A DNA stretch of 64,000 nt from Burkholderiales bacterium (GCA_003963115.1 RXJQ01000010.1:1-64000), one strand, 5' to 3'; numbered from the stretch's first letter, positions 53,955 to 63,329 are shown. A program made the numbers and translations. The notes: generated from the sequence alone by a model not told the origin.

Positions 53955-55178
53955 ATGAGCCGTTGGTTCCTACCCACTGGCGCAAGCCTCTCGGCTTTAC
54001 CCTTGCTGTTGGGAAGGGCTATGCGTGCCTTCGCAGATGGCTATGTAGCCGTCCTGCTGCCCGCCTACCTCATCGCCTTGGGGATCGGCACTTGGGAAGT
54101 AGGTGTCCTTGCCACCACCACATTGCTCGGTTCCGCTCTTGCTACCCTTGCCATCGGGGCTTGGGGATACCGCGTCCACCATAGACGGCTGCTGCTAGGC
54201 GCAGCACTGCTGATGGCCACGACGGGCTTCGCGTTCGCGGCGAGCTCGACTTTCTGGCCATTGCTGCTGGTGGCGTTTGTCGGCACACTCAACCCCAGCT
54301 CGGGCGATGTGAGCCTCTTTCTGCCGCTGGAGCACGCGCGTCTTGCCGATGCCGCCGATGGCGATGCGCGAACAGTTCTATTTGCTCGTTACAGCCTCAT
54401 CGGGTCGCTGCTTTCGGCCTTCGGCGCACTCGCTGCCGCTATGCCTGGCGTGCTGACTTCGTTGACTGGAATTGCTCCACTCGGTGCCTTGCGCAGCATG
54501 TTCTTGCTCTATGGATTCCTTGGCTTGTTGGTCTGGCTGCTTTACCGACAGCTGCCGCAATCCCACGAGGAGGAAGCCAAGCCTGTGGCCCCGCTAGGGC
54601 CTTCTCGCCAAACGGTCATCAGGCTGGCCACGCTTTTTTCCGTGGACTCGTTCGCGGGAGGCCTTGTCGTCAACGCGCTGCTGGCCCTGTGGTTGTTCAA
54701 ACGCTTTGATATGACTGTTGCCTCGGCAGGCCAGTTCTTCTTCTGGTCCGGACTGTGCTCAGCCTCATCCCAACTTGCAGCGCCTCGCCTGGCTCGCCGG
54801 ATCGGACTGGTCAACACCATGGTGTTCACACACATCCCGGCGAGCATTTGTCTCATCACGGCAGCATTCGTCCCTAGCCTTCATGTTGCGCTGACTTTGC
54901 TCATCGTCCGGTCGCTGCTGTCGCAGATGGATGTGCCCGCCCGCAGCGCGTTCGTGATGGTGGTGGTCACACCTGGCGAGCGCGCTGCTGCGGCCAGCTT
55001 CACGCTGGTCCCCAAGAGTCTCGCTTCAGCAGCCGCACCAACCATTGGCGGAGCACTTTTCGCGTCTGGCATGTTGGCCGCCCCCTTGGTACTGTGCGGA
55101 GTGCTCAAGATCTCATACGATCTCGCCATCTGGCGGGCCTTCCGGCATGAGCGCCGGGTCGGGCGCGGGCTAGGCTAA
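53955..55178 (+). CDS. Major facilitator superfamily transporter
   Basis: 407 aa with about twelve predicted membrane helices. It shows an NPSSGDVSLFLPLEHA loop and a SYDLAIW end. The substrate is not recognisable; it resembles uncharacterised MFS permeases. ATG 53955 is preceded by aggtg. No regulator or partner gene is next to it. Confidence 0.8.
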   Translation: MSRWFLPTGASLSALPLLLGRAMRAFADGYVAVLLPAYLIALGIGTWEVGVLATTTLLGSALATLAIGAWGYRVHHRRLLLGAALLMATTGFAFAASSTFWPLLLVAFVGTLNPSSGDVSLFLPLEHARLADAADGDARTVLFARYSLIGSLLSAFGALAAAMPGVLTSLTGIAPLGALRSMFLLYGFLGLLVWLLYRQLPQSHEEEAKPVAPLGPSRQTVIRLATLFSVDSFAGGLVVNALLALWLFKRFDMTVASAGQFFFWSGLCSASSQLAAPRLARRIGLVNTMVFTHIPASICLITAAFVPSLHVALTLLIVRSLLSQMDVPARSAFVMVVVTPGERAAAASFTLVPKSLASAAAPTIGGALFASGMLAAPLVLCGVLKISYDLAIWRAFRHERRVGRGLG

Positions 55179-55236
55179 CTTACTGCTAAGTATTCCCGGA
55201 TAGCCTGGAGCATGTCTTTGCAAAACCCGCTCCAAC

Positions 55237-55389
55237 ATGTCACGCAGACTAATGACTCTGATGTTGCTGGTCTTCTCAGGTTTGGCCATCCTGCATACCG
55301 CACAAGGGTGGCTTTGGGAGCCAGACGAAAACGAAGACAGCGACACCGAACTCGCTGTGTACTTCATCCAGTCAACCCATCGGTTCTGA
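55237..55389 (+). CDS. Small exported or membrane peptide (50 aa), hypothetical
   Basis: The frame begins MSRRLMTLMLLVFSGLAIL, a short hydrophobic signal-like helix. It continues with WLWEPDENEDSDTELAVYF, a strongly acidic segment. It lies in the gap between the MFS gene and the convergent PAP2 gene. The ribosome-binding site is weak. The composition (signal then acidic tail) looks non-random. The family is unknown. Confidence 0.4.
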   Translation: MSRRLMTLMLLVFSGLAILHTAQGWLWEPDENEDSDTELAVYFIQSTHRF

Positions 55390-55405
55390 GTTCACAAGCG
55401 TGTCG

Positions 55406-56080
55406 TCAGGATTGCACGCCCTGGCTCAACCTGTCCACCCCGATCCAGCAAGCCAGAGCCCATACAGCTCCGGCGACCCAGCCACCGACCACGTCGGTAA
55501 ACCAGTGCACGCCAAGGTAAACGCGACTCAGGCCTACCAGACCGGCCAACGTCATGGCCACACTCAAAACAAACAACTTGATGCGAACCTCCCGGCTCGC
55601 CTTAGCCACCAGAATGGCTAAAGTGAGATAGATCACAGAGGACATCATCGCATGTCCGCTTGGGAAGCCCATACCACTGACCTCGATGAGTCTGTAAGCG
55701 GCAGCAGGCCGCCCTCTGGCGATCGCCGTCTTCATCAGCAAGGTCGCGCCGAAGCCCGACATACTGGATACCAGCACTGCGCCAGCCATGAGCTGCTGTT
55801 GCGCCAATCGCAGCCCAACCGTCGTCACGATCACCAGCAATGACAACACGATCGGGCTGCCCAAGGCCGTGATGTCTCGCGCGATATCGACGAGCGCCGG
55901 AGGACCAATGGGCGTGTTGTCTGCATGCCTGAGCGCTTGCACGATTATCTGGTCGACGCGCAGAGCGTCCCCCTCGATAACCTCGCTGGTGAGCTTGACC
56001 AGCAACCATGTCAGTGCGCACAAGAAGCTGAAGGCCAGAACGACCTTTCTCTCGATGAATCGATCAAAGGGATAGGACAT
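55406..56080 (-). CDS. PAP2-family membrane phosphatase
   Basis: 224 aa. It has about six membrane helices and the three phosphatase motifs: KTAIARGRP, GFPSGHAM and SRVYLGVHWFTDVVGGW. Substrates of this family are undecaprenyl pyrophosphate, phosphatidic acid or lipid A phosphate. Its start overlaps the histidine kinase stop by 17 bp, so it is part of the regulatory operon to its right. A PAP2 gene in such a setting suggests an envelope-lipid target of the two-component system. Confidence 0.88.
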   Translation of the reverse strand: MSYPFDRFIERKVVLAFSFLCALTWLLVKLTSEVIEGDALRVDQIIVQALRHADNTPIGPPALVDIARDITALGSPIVLSLLVIVTTVGLRLAQQQLMAGAVLVSSMSGFGATLLMKTAIARGRPAAAYRLIEVSGMGFPSGHAMMSSVIYLTLAILVAKASREVRIKLFVLSVAMTLAGLVGLSRVYLGVHWFTDVVGGWVAGAVWALACWIGVDRLSQGVQS

Positions 56081-57467
56081 GGGTCTGGGACGATAGGGGC
56101 CGGCAAGGCAGACTCAGCGTCACCGTCAGGCCACGATCATGCGCTGGATCCGTACACGTCAGGATGACTTCGGCGCCCAGTCGCACAGCGTTTTCCTTGA
56201 CGATGGACAGGCCCAGGCCGGAGCCGCTTTCCTCGGTACCCAGGATCCGATAAAAGGGCTCGAAAACGCGCGCCCGCTCTGCTGCAGGAATGCCGGGACC
56301 GTGGTCGCTGACAGCGATGCAGACCCGCTCGGCATTCAGGTGCACGCCGACGTCGACCTGGCTGCCCTTTGGGCTGTAGCGAATGGCGTTGTTCACCAAG
56401 TTCTTCACGGCGGTCATGAGCGCCATTTCATTGGTATCGATCACAGCCTCATCGCTGTCGGTCATGCCCAGATCGATACCTTTGGCCTCTGCCTGGCTGA
56501 TGAAGTCTTCAATCACCAGGCGTACCAGACTGCTCACTGACACCGATGAAGTCGCCTGTCCCGGCGCGTCCGTCTGAGCGCGAGCCAGCGACAGCAACTG
56601 CTCAAGCAGATGACGCCCACGCTCGATGCCCGCACGGACGGTGATCAAACGATCCTGGGCGGTGGCGGACATCTCGGCTTGAGCCAGACGCTCGGTCTGC
56701 AAGGACAGCGCCGCCAGCGGCGATCGCAGCTCATGGGCTGCATCAGCCAGGAAGCGTCGTTGCATGTCCATGGATTGCTTCACTCTGGCCAGCAGCCCAT
56801 TGATGGCGGCCAGGAATGGGCGCAGCTCGACGGGCACGTTCTTCGCTTCTACAGGATGCAGAGCTTGTTCGGAGCGCGCGTTGACCTCCTTCGATAGCTG
56901 CGTAACGGGGCTCAACAGACGTCTGACCATGATGGTGACCATCAGAACCAGCAGTGGCGCCAGCAGCAGCATGGGCGCGATCGTCCGCAAAGCGCTGCCT
57001 CGGGCAATTCCATTGCGCATGCCGGCTTCCTGGGCAACGACCACGCGAGAACCGTCTGTTGTGGATCGAATCACAACGCGATAGTCTTCTCCATCCACGG
57101 TCAAGGTGTGAAGACCATCGCCCATGCCCGTGGGGATGGGCAAGTTGGAAGCTGAGGGTGAACTCGTCGTAGGCTGGCCGCTGTGGTGCAACCATTGCAC
57201 CGAAACGCGGGTTTCCTCATCTGCATCGGGCGTCGATAAATCTGTATACACGCGACCCACGTTCTGGCCTGGTGTCATCGCCGCCAAGACCGCGATTTGT
57301 TTGAGCATGCTGTCTTGCAACTCATGCGCCTCGGCCATGGCCGCACTGAACGACACAATGCCTGCAACCAGTGCAGCAATGAGACTGGTAGCAGCGAGAT
57401 AGAAAGACAGTCTGAATTGCAGGGAGTGCGTCAGTTGAGCCCTCAAGCGGGCTTGGAAACCATCCAT
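56064..57467 (-). CDS. Sensor histidine kinase of a PmrB/QseC-like two-component system
   Basis: 467 aa. Two membrane helices (about 22-45 and 160-180) flank a periplasmic sensor domain. A HAMP segment follows, then HisKA (DAAHELRSPLAAL, phospho-accepting His), N-box (NLVNNAIRYSP) and G-boxes (DHGPGIP, GSGLGLSIV). AAGGGGGG precedes its ATG. It overlaps the response-regulator gene by 25 bp, so the two are translationally coupled. Confidence 0.9.
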   Translation of the reverse strand: MDGFQARLRAQLTHSLQFRLSFYLAATSLIAALVAGIVSFSAAMAEAHELQDSMLKQIAVLAAMTPGQNVGRVYTDLSTPDADEETRVSVQWLHHSGQPTTSSPSASNLPIPTGMGDGLHTLTVDGEDYRVVIRSTTDGSRVVVAQEAGMRNGIARGSALRTIAPMLLLAPLLVLMVTIMVRRLLSPVTQLSKEVNARSEQALHPVEAKNVPVELRPFLAAINGLLARVKQSMDMQRRFLADAAHELRSPLAALSLQTERLAQAEMSATAQDRLITVRAGIERGRHLLEQLLSLARAQTDAPGQATSSVSVSSLVRLVIEDFISQAEAKGIDLGMTDSDEAVIDTNEMALMTAVKNLVNNAIRYSPKGSQVDVGVHLNAERVCIAVSDHGPGIPAAERARVFEPFYRILGTEESGSGLGLSIVKENAVRLGAEVILTCTDPAHDRGLTVTLSLPCRPLSSQTHVLSL

Positions 57468-58108
57468 CCCACCCCCCTTACGTTTTTGATGATGTCAGCA
57501 CCCAACTTGCGCCGGATGGCGTGAATCAGGTATTCCACTGCATTGCTCTCGACCTCTTCGCCCCAGCCGTAGATGCGGTCTTCCAGTTCACTGCGCGACA
57601 AGATAGCTCCAGGGCGAATTAGCAATGCCTGCAGCAGCGCAAACTCGCGCCCGGACAACTGAATGGCTGCGGCATCGCGCACCTGAGCCTGCCTGGTGGC
57701 AGAATCGAGTGAAACGATCCCGTTGCCTAAAACTAGCGTCGCGTGACCGCCTTTGCGCCGCAAGACAGCGCGCATGCGCGCCAGCAGTTCGGCCATCCGA
57801 AAAGGCTTGAGCACATAGTCATCGGCGCCGCCATCCAAGCCTTGCAGCCGGTCATCCAGACCGTCTCGGGCAGTGATGACAAGCACGGGCACAGGATTGT
57901 CGGCCGCACGCACGCTGCGCAGCACCTCCAAACCGTCCTTGCCAGGCAAACCCAGGTCGAGCAGCACAAGGTCGTAATGCTGGCCCTTCAGTGAGCCCAG
58001 AGCTGTCAAGCCATTGCGGACCCAGTCGGCCGCATAGGACTCGTCCTTCAAGGCGACTTGGATGGCCTCGCCAATCATCGGATCATCTTCTACAAGCAGG
58101 ACCCGCAT
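57443..58108 (-). CDS. OmpR/PmrA-type response regulator
   Basis: 221 aa. The receiver domain has the acidic pair EDDPM, phospho-acceptor Asp in LVLLDLGLPGKDG and Lys in VLKPF. The winged-helix DNA-binding domain ends with AVEYLIHAIRRKLGADIIKNVRGVGW. The start at 58108 is preceded by GGGGAG. It probably binds the direct repeat CTTAGC-N5-CTTAGG at 60220-60236 in front of its own operon. Confidence 0.92.
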   Translation of the reverse strand: MRVLLVEDDPMIGEAIQVALKDESYAADWVRNGLTALGSLKGQHYDLVLLDLGLPGKDGLEVLRSVRAADNPVPVLVITARDGLDDRLQGLDGGADDYVLKPFRMAELLARMRAVLRRKGGHATLVLGNGIVSLDSATRQAQVRDAAAIQLSGREFALLQALLIRPGAILSRSELEDRIYGWGEEVESNAVEYLIHAIRRKLGADIIKNVRGVGWMVSKPA

Positions 58109-58145
58109 GTGCTCCCCATCATCTATTCGCTTATCCAGAGTGTAA

Positions 58146-58904
58146 TCAGTGCGCAGCCGATGCCGCGCGCTGCCTGAACACCAGCATGCAACCAGCCATG
58201 AAGCCCAACAAGGCAAGGGAAGCGCCGTATCGGCTCAATGCCAGGCCACCGCTGCTCAGAGGCTTGTCCAGGAAGTCGCCGACCACTGCGCCCAGCGGGC
58301 GTGTCAGTATGAAGGCGCTCCAAAACAGGATCGTTCTGGAGATGTTGGTCCACCGGTAGGCTGCCGCGATCAATATCAGCAGGCCACCAAAGAGCAGGGC
58401 CGCACCTGTGTAGCCCATGCCAGCGGTATCGGCCGTCCAGTCTCCTAGAGCGGTGCCCAAGGTCTGGGAAAACATGATCGTGATCCAATAGAAAACCTCG
58501 GCTTTGGGCGAGTTCACCGCACTCACCGACACAGAGCCCATCGACCGATACCAGATGAACAGCGAGGTGAGCAGCAGCCCCAGCAGCAGACAACTGCCAC
58601 CGGCGTAGCCAATCCCGAGGGAACGATCAGCGAAATCTGCCAGGGTTGTGCCAACGGTCGTCGTCGCAACGATGGTGGTCCAGTACAGGCCAGGGTGAAA
58701 TCTCCGGGCTTTGACCTGCGCGATGACGGCGACCAGGAATACAGCAGCAAAAATGCCCGTACTGAGCAAATAGCCCAGATTCAAGGACATGGACGCGGCA
58801 TCGCCACCGGTTTCTCCAAGCGTGGTGGCGGCAACCTTGATGAGCCAAAAGCCCAGTGTGACCTCGGGCACTTTGGTCAGTGCACGCTCGGTTGTGGATG
58901 TCAT
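58146..58904 (-). CDS. COG4705-type membrane protein with four-fold internal repeat
   Basis: 252 aa, about eight membrane helices. Four internal repeats each contain a motif of the type [TQR]-x-[LV]-G-x4-D: TTLGETGGD, TTVGTTLAD, QTLGTALGD and RPLGAVVGD. The conserved Asp in each membrane repeat suggests a cation path or a metal site. COG4705 is an uncharacterised family. It is 42% or so shorter in loops than many transporters and has no known motif. A related paralogue lies at 59388-60170. The start at 58904 follows AGGA. The gene is followed 37 bp later by the response-regulator gene. Confidence 0.7.
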   Translation of the reverse strand: MTSTTERALTKVPEVTLGFWLIKVAATTLGETGGDAASMSLNLGYLLSTGIFAAVFLVAVIAQVKARRFHPGLYWTTIVATTTVGTTLADFADRSLGIGYAGGSCLLLGLLLTSLFIWYRSMGSVSVSAVNSPKAEVFYWITIMFSQTLGTALGDWTADTAGMGYTGAALLFGGLLILIAAAYRWTNISRTILFWSAFILTRPLGAVVGDFLDKPLSSGGLALSRYGASLALLGFMAGCMLVFRQRAASAAH

Positions 58905-58921
58905 GGTGCGGTCCTTTCGGT

Positions 58922-59353
58922 TCAGCGCTTGCCTGTCAATACGCCAAAAGTCTGCAACAAGTTGGTCATGGCTGTCTTGCAAGCGCTCTGACTGGGCGTA
59001 TCGGCTCGCAGGGCCTCAAGGGCCTGATCGATCGCTTTGTCGAGCTTGTGCCAGTCTTCGGCCGCACGAGGCTTCAACCCAGCTTCGGCCGCATCCCACG
59101 CGACTTCAAGATCCTTGATGCGCGCTTTGGCCTTGGGTAGCTCGCCTTTGTCCACCAGCGCCGACACATCGGCGGCGATGCTTTGGAACGCGGACAAGTC
59201 ACCCAGCTTGGACGCACCAACGCTTTGAGCCGCCTGCGCATTCGTTGACGCGGTGGGTGTGCTGGAAGGCTTCGTACAGCCTGCGGCGAATGCCAGGAGC
59301 AAGGCCATTGAGGCAGCAATGGCGGGGCGGAGGCAGGTTCTTTGAATCAGCAT
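58922..59353 (-). CDS. Small lipoprotein, unknown function (143 aa)
   Basis: The signal ends in the lipobox AAGC. The mature part is a Ser/Thr/Ala-rich linker and a helical domain with regular Leu and Ala spacing ([21 protein letters not shown] then [12 protein letters not shown]), perhaps a helix bundle. I do not recognise a family. It is encoded between the two COG4705 paralogues, 17 bp upstream of the second one. Confidence 0.6.
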   Translation of the reverse strand: MLIQRTCLRPAIAASMALLLAFAAGCTKPSSTPTASTNAQAAQSVGASKLGDLSAFQSIAADVSALVDKGELPKAKARIKDLEVAWDAAEAGLKPRAAEDWHKLDKAIDQALEALRADTPSQSACKTAMTNLLQTFGVLTGKR

Positions 59354-59387
59354 GTTGGACGTACTTTGAAGGGTGGGTAAAAGCGGC

Positions 59388-60170
59388 TTAACGCGAAGCG
59401 GGTACAGGTTCAGTAGATCTGGCATGGCGCTGTGCGATGGAAACCAGCATGACAATGACCGACAGGAACAAGGCGCTGGTCCACATGGCACCCAGGCCGA
59501 GTCCGCCGTATACCTTGTCCTGGGTCAGCAGGTCACCAAGCGCAGCACCAAAGGGACGGGTCAGGATGTAGGCAATCCAGAACGTCAAGACAGCATGGCC
59601 GCCCATGCGCCAAACCGCAAACGTGATGCCGATCAAGGCACCGAAGGCCATCACGCCAATCGTGAACCCCAGCCCCAGGGCTTCCGTGGCCAGGTCGCCT
59701 GCAGCGGTGCCCAATGCGAAGGTGCACAAGATCGTGGCCCAGTAAAACAGCTCGCGTCGCCTCGTCACGATCTCATGGATGGACAAGGTGCGCTCCACGC
59801 GATACCAGGTGTAGAACAGGGCCGCCAACACAACGGAAAACGCGGCCGTGCTGAGATACAGGCTGACGCCCAGGCCATCTGTCAGCAGGTCGGTGATTTG
59901 AGTGCCGACCACGCTGATCAGCACGACGGTCAGCCAGTAGATCCACGGCGTGTATCGCCGCGTACGGAGTTGCATGATCAAGGCGGCCATCAAGAACGCG
60001 CCCATGACCGAACGGGTTGCACCTTGCCCCCACCCCGCGTTGACAGCGAGGAAATCAGCCACTGTCTCACCAACCGTCGTGGACATGATCTTGATGATCC
60101 AGAAGGCCAGCGTGACCTCCGGCACTTTGTTCAGCCAGCTCCTGGACGGCTGGGCAGGCAAGTTGTTCAT
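59388..60170 (-). CDS. COG4705-type membrane protein with four-fold internal repeat (second paralogue)
   Basis: 260 aa with the same fold as the 58146-58904 protein. Both share the N-terminal [15 protein letters not shown] / TKVPEVTLGFWLIKV segment and the four repeats ([36 protein letters not shown]). The start at 60170 follows GGAG. It is the first gene of the operon, behind a PmrA-box-like direct repeat. The family function is unknown. Confidence 0.7.
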   Translation of the reverse strand: MNNLPAQPSRSWLNKVPEVTLAFWIIKIMSTTVGETVADFLAVNAGWGQGATRSVMGAFLMAALIMQLRTRRYTPWIYWLTVVLISVVGTQITDLLTDGLGVSLYLSTAAFSVVLAALFYTWYRVERTLSIHEIVTRRRELFYWATILCTFALGTAAGDLATEALGLGFTIGVMAFGALIGITFAVWRMGGHAVLTFWIAYILTRPFGAALGDLLTQDKVYGGLGLGAMWTSALFLSVIVMLVSIAQRHARSTEPVPASR

Positions 60171-60219
60171 GAACTGCTCCGCAGATAGATGCGCGTTGCC
60201 TACAGTCTGTTGATATCGA

Positions 60220-60236
60220 CTTAGCGCAGGCTTAGG
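60220..60236 (-). promoter_or_regulatory. Direct repeat CTTAGC-N5-CTTAGG, PmrA/OmpR-type response-regulator box
   Basis: Two hexamers 11 bp apart (60220-60225 and 60231-60236) match the PmrA-box layout (CTTAAG-N5-CTTAAG) with one or two changes per half. They lie 50 bp upstream of the first gene of the operon that encodes the response regulator. Confidence 0.5.
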
Positions 60237-60413
60237 CTGCAGATCATTCGCGAACCCAGCCACGGCGAATCAGCTCCCCGACCAGATACAGTTGCACGCG
60301 TTGCGCCAGGGAGCTCAGCTCCAGACTCCTGGGCCACGTTTCTTTACATGCCATGAAATCTGGCTGTCATCTGCCAAGTCGAGCATGTCCGCTTCACTTT
60401 GCATGAGGTAGGC

Positions 60414-62126
60414 ATGAAGAAATCAGCTCTCTCCCTGGCCGTGTTGGCCACCGTGGCCCTGTCTGGTGTGGCGCATAGCGCAGACAACATGAAGCCCATC
60501 AAGCCTTCAGCCAGCAGCGTGCTGCTGATCTCGGTCGATGGCTTGCACCAAAACGATCTGGACTGGTTCGTCAAGACACACCCCAACTCAGCCCTGGCAC
60601 GCATGGTCAATGGCGGAGTGAGCTTCAAGAATGCACGCACGCCCTTCCCCTCTGACTCCTTTCCCGGCATGGTGGGCTTGGTCACTGGGGGTAACCCACG
60701 CACAACGGGCGTCTACTACGACGATGCCTACAGCCGCAAGCTGCTGCCCGTGGGCGCGACGGATTGCGCACATGCAACGCCCGGCGCTGAAGTCCAATAC
60801 GCAGAAAACGTGGACAAGAACCAGGACCGGCTGGATGCAGGGCAGAACATTCCCGGTCTGTACAACAATCTCGATTTGATCTCGACGCTGAGCGCGCATC
60901 CTGCCAAGGATCTGATCGATCCGGCTCAACTGCCGGTTGATCCCAAGACCTGCACACCGGTCTATCCGCATCAGTACATCAAGGTCAATACGGTGTTTGA
61001 AGTACTGCATGCCAACGGCTTGCACACTGCCTGGTCTGACAAGCACGCGGCGTATGACATCCTCAACGGCCCATCTGGTGTGGGCATTGACGACCTCTTT
61101 ACACCCGAGATCAACAGTTCGGTCACCGACCCCAGCTTGCCTGGAGGTGCGGGGCCCGACTTCACCAAGGACAACCTCAACACGCAACGCTACGATAGCC
61201 TCAAGGTCAAGGCCGTTCTGAACTGGATCCAAGGGCATGATCATGCCGGCAACAGCAAGCCGGGCACGCCTGCCTTGTTCGGTTTGAACTTCCAGTCGGT
61301 ATCGACCGCACAAAAGCTCAATGTGTCAAGCTATCTGGACAGCAAGACCTCCACAGTTGTTGCCGGCGGTTTGGCGGGCTACGTGATTGACGCCAACGGC
61401 AAGACGGTACCTGGCCCTGTTCTGGAAGGCGCACTCACGTTTGTTGATCAGCAAATCGGCCAGTTGCTCAATGCTGCGGACTTGAACAAGACCGTGTTTA
61501 TCGTGACGGCCAAGCACGGACAATCTCCACAGGCCCGTGAAGAGCTGACGATCATCAACGATGGCGCCATGATTGATGCCCTGAATGCAGCATGGGCCAG
61601 CAAGACAGGCTCTGCTGTGACGCCGTTGGTGGCGCACGCGATGGACGACGACGGCGTGCTGCTGTGGCTCAACGATCACTCAGAAGCAGCGGCTCAATTC
61701 GCGGCTGACTTCCTCGTGCATTATGCAGGCACTGGTATCGGCTCAGATGCTGCTGGCAACAAGGTGGCCAAGAGCTTCACCAGCGCAGGTTTGAAGAAGA
61801 TATTGGCTGGCCACGAGGCAGCTGAATTCATTGGCGTGAGCGCCCATGATGATCGTGTGCCCGATGTGATTGGGATCGCCAAACAAGGCAGTGTCTATGG
61901 TGGCGCCAAACTCTCTAAAATTGCGGAGCACGGCGGTGATGCTGCTGAGGATCGCCATGTGGGCCTGGTCGTGTTTGGCAACGGCATCCACGCAGCTGAA
62001 GTACGTGCACCGGTGGAAACCACGCGAGTTGCCCCAACCATCCTCAAGCTTTTGGGCTTGCCTGCTGACCGACTGAAGTCGGTACAACTTGAAGGCACAC
62101 GTGCTTTGCCTGGTGTGGCAGAGTAA
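60414..62126 (+). CDS. Secreted alkaline-phosphatase-superfamily enzyme (nucleotide pyrophosphatase/phosphodiesterase type)
   Basis: 570 aa. A signal peptide (MKKSALSLAVLATVALSGVA) is followed by an NPP-like catalytic core: LLISVDGLHQNDL (first metal Asp), FPSDSFPGMVGLVTGGNPRTTGVYYDD (the nucleophile is the Ser/Thr of this region), FIVTAKHGQSP (metal Lys/His region) and EHGGDAAEDRH. Exported, so it may hydrolyse extracellular phosphodiesters or pyrophosphates. ATG 60414 follows gagg. Its promoter region is divergent from the COG4705 operon. Confidence 0.8.
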   Translation: MKKSALSLAVLATVALSGVAHSADNMKPIKPSASSVLLISVDGLHQNDLDWFVKTHPNSALARMVNGGVSFKNARTPFPSDSFPGMVGLVTGGNPRTTGVYYDDAYSRKLLPVGATDCAHATPGAEVQYAENVDKNQDRLDAGQNIPGLYNNLDLISTLSAHPAKDLIDPAQLPVDPKTCTPVYPHQYIKVNTVFEVLHANGLHTAWSDKHAAYDILNGPSGVGIDDLFTPEINSSVTDPSLPGGAGPDFTKDNLNTQRYDSLKVKAVLNWIQGHDHAGNSKPGTPALFGLNFQSVSTAQKLNVSSYLDSKTSTVVAGGLAGYVIDANGKTVPGPVLEGALTFVDQQIGQLLNAADLNKTVFIVTAKHGQSPQAREELTIINDGAMIDALNAAWASKTGSAVTPLVAHAMDDDGVLLWLNDHSEAAAQFAADFLVHYAGTGIGSDAAGNKVAKSFTSAGLKKILAGHEAAEFIGVSAHDDRVPDVIGIAKQGSVYGGAKLSKIAEHGGDAAEDRHVGLVVFGNGIHAAEVRAPVETTRVAPTILKLLGLPADRLKSVQLEGTRALPGVAE

Positions 62127-62136
62127 GCAAGACAAA

Positions 62137-62167
62137 GGTCAGCGCGGCACGAGCGCATGCGCTGACC
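62137..62167 (+). terminator. Hairpin after the secreted phosphatase gene
   Basis: GGTCAGCGC (62137-62145) and GCGCTGACC (62159-62167) form a perfect 9-bp stem with a 13-nt loop, 10 bp after the stop. No T-run follows. The rest of the gap to 62422 shows no convincing gene. Confidence 0.5.
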
Positions 62168-62422
62168 ACCTATGGTCGTGGATGGCGCGTACTTTGAATC
62201 ATTGAATGCGACTTGATCGACGGTCTACCGGTTCAGGCGTAGACATGTCTTATGCAAGCTGAGGCCATCAAGGTCAGCTTTAGGACGTTGCCGACATTCG
62301 GTTTCGAATCCCGTGCGGCAGCAACAAGCCTTGACTGGCCATTGACATACAAGCCATCGCCGCCTGTTTCGGGCCGGTAGCGCCATGTCTCAGACGCAGC
62401 CGCCGGCTGTCGTTTCATGTCC

Positions 62423-63301
62423 TCAGCCGGTCAATACCAGCGTGCCTTCGGGGTAGCGCGAGCTCATGAAGTCCACGAAAGCCTTCACCTTTGGGCTGGC
62501 CAGTCGACGTGAGGTGTGCAGCACCCAAAGGTCCACCTCTCGTCCTCCGACCGATCCCCAAAGCACGAGTTCGCCGCCTTCAAGTTGCTTCCAGACGATG
62601 GACTGCGGCACGAGCGTGACGCCTGCGCCCGCGATCGCGGCGTCGCGAAGCATGAGCATCGACGACAGGCGCAGCGCAGGGATGGGCTCGATGGTCAGGC
62701 TGCGACCGTCGATGGCCCAGGTCTCGCCGTCGCGCAACGCATTGACGATGGCGGGCACGCGCACAGGCTTCTTGCTTGACTTGGGCATCGGGATCGAGGG
62801 TGCGGCCACCACGACGAGCCGGTCCTTGGCGAAGCTGCGTCCGACAAGTGCCGTGTCCGCGCTGGGGTTGGGGCGAATCGCCACGTCGAACTGTTCTTCG
62901 ACCAGGTTCACCACGCGGTCTTCGGCCACGACTTCAACGGTGACGTCCGGGTAGAGCACCCGGAAGTCGGCACAGATGCGCCCCATCGCAAGCTGAGAAA
63001 AAAGAATCGGGGCGGCGACCCGAAGCCGTCCGCTGACCTTCCCGCTGCCTTCTCGCGCCGAAGTGAACGCATCCGCCACCTCGCTCATGGGCCCCTCGGT
63101 CCGGCTGAGCAATTGCCGACCTGCTTCGGTGAGCTCCAGCCCCTTGACGCTGCGCTCGATGAGCCGCACGCCGAGCTGCTCTTCCAGGTCAGCGACGCGG
63201 CGGGACAAGGTGGCCTTGGATCGCCGGCTGGCCCGGCTGGCGCGTCCGAAGCCGCCGTGGGTCGCCACCAGATTGAAGTCGGCCAGTGCGTTCAGGTCCA
63301 T
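62423..63301 (-). CDS. LysR-family transcriptional regulator
   Basis: 292 aa. The N-terminal winged helix (about 1-60) includes FGRASRASRRSKATLSRRVADLEEQLG, and a substrate-binding domain follows. It is divergent from an NmrA-like oxidoreductase gene, with a perfect 15-bp inverted repeat between them, so it likely controls that gene. Confidence 0.9.
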   Translation of the reverse strand: MDLNALADFNLVATHGGFGRASRASRRSKATLSRRVADLEEQLGVRLIERSVKGLELTEAGRQLLSRTEGPMSEVADAFTSAREGSGKVSGRLRVAAPILFSQLAMGRICADFRVLYPDVTVEVVAEDRVVNLVEEQFDVAIRPNPSADTALVGRSFAKDRLVVVAAPSIPMPKSSKKPVRVPAIVNALRDGETWAIDGRSLTIEPIPALRLSSMLMLRDAAIAGAGVTLVPQSIVWKQLEGGELVLWGSVGGREVDLWVLHTSRRLASPKVKAFVDFMSSRYPEGTLVLTG

Positions 63302-63314
63302 GTATTCCGGTATT

Positions 63315-63329
63315 GAGACAAGGTGTCTC
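63315..63329. promoter_or_regulatory. 15-bp palindrome, probable LysR operator
   Basis: GAGACA-AGG-TGTCTC has perfect 6-bp arms and lies 13 bp from the LysR start, in the 111-bp gap before the oxidoreductase gene. An overlapping CTCC-ATTTT-GGAG repeat follows. A TTATAAAG-like -10 lies near 63347-63353. Confidence 0.6.

Noticed and set aside
62233-62418. 61-codon frame on the minus strand between the phosphatase and LysR genes
   Set aside because: No RBS, no family resemblance and chance-length in GC-rich DNA.
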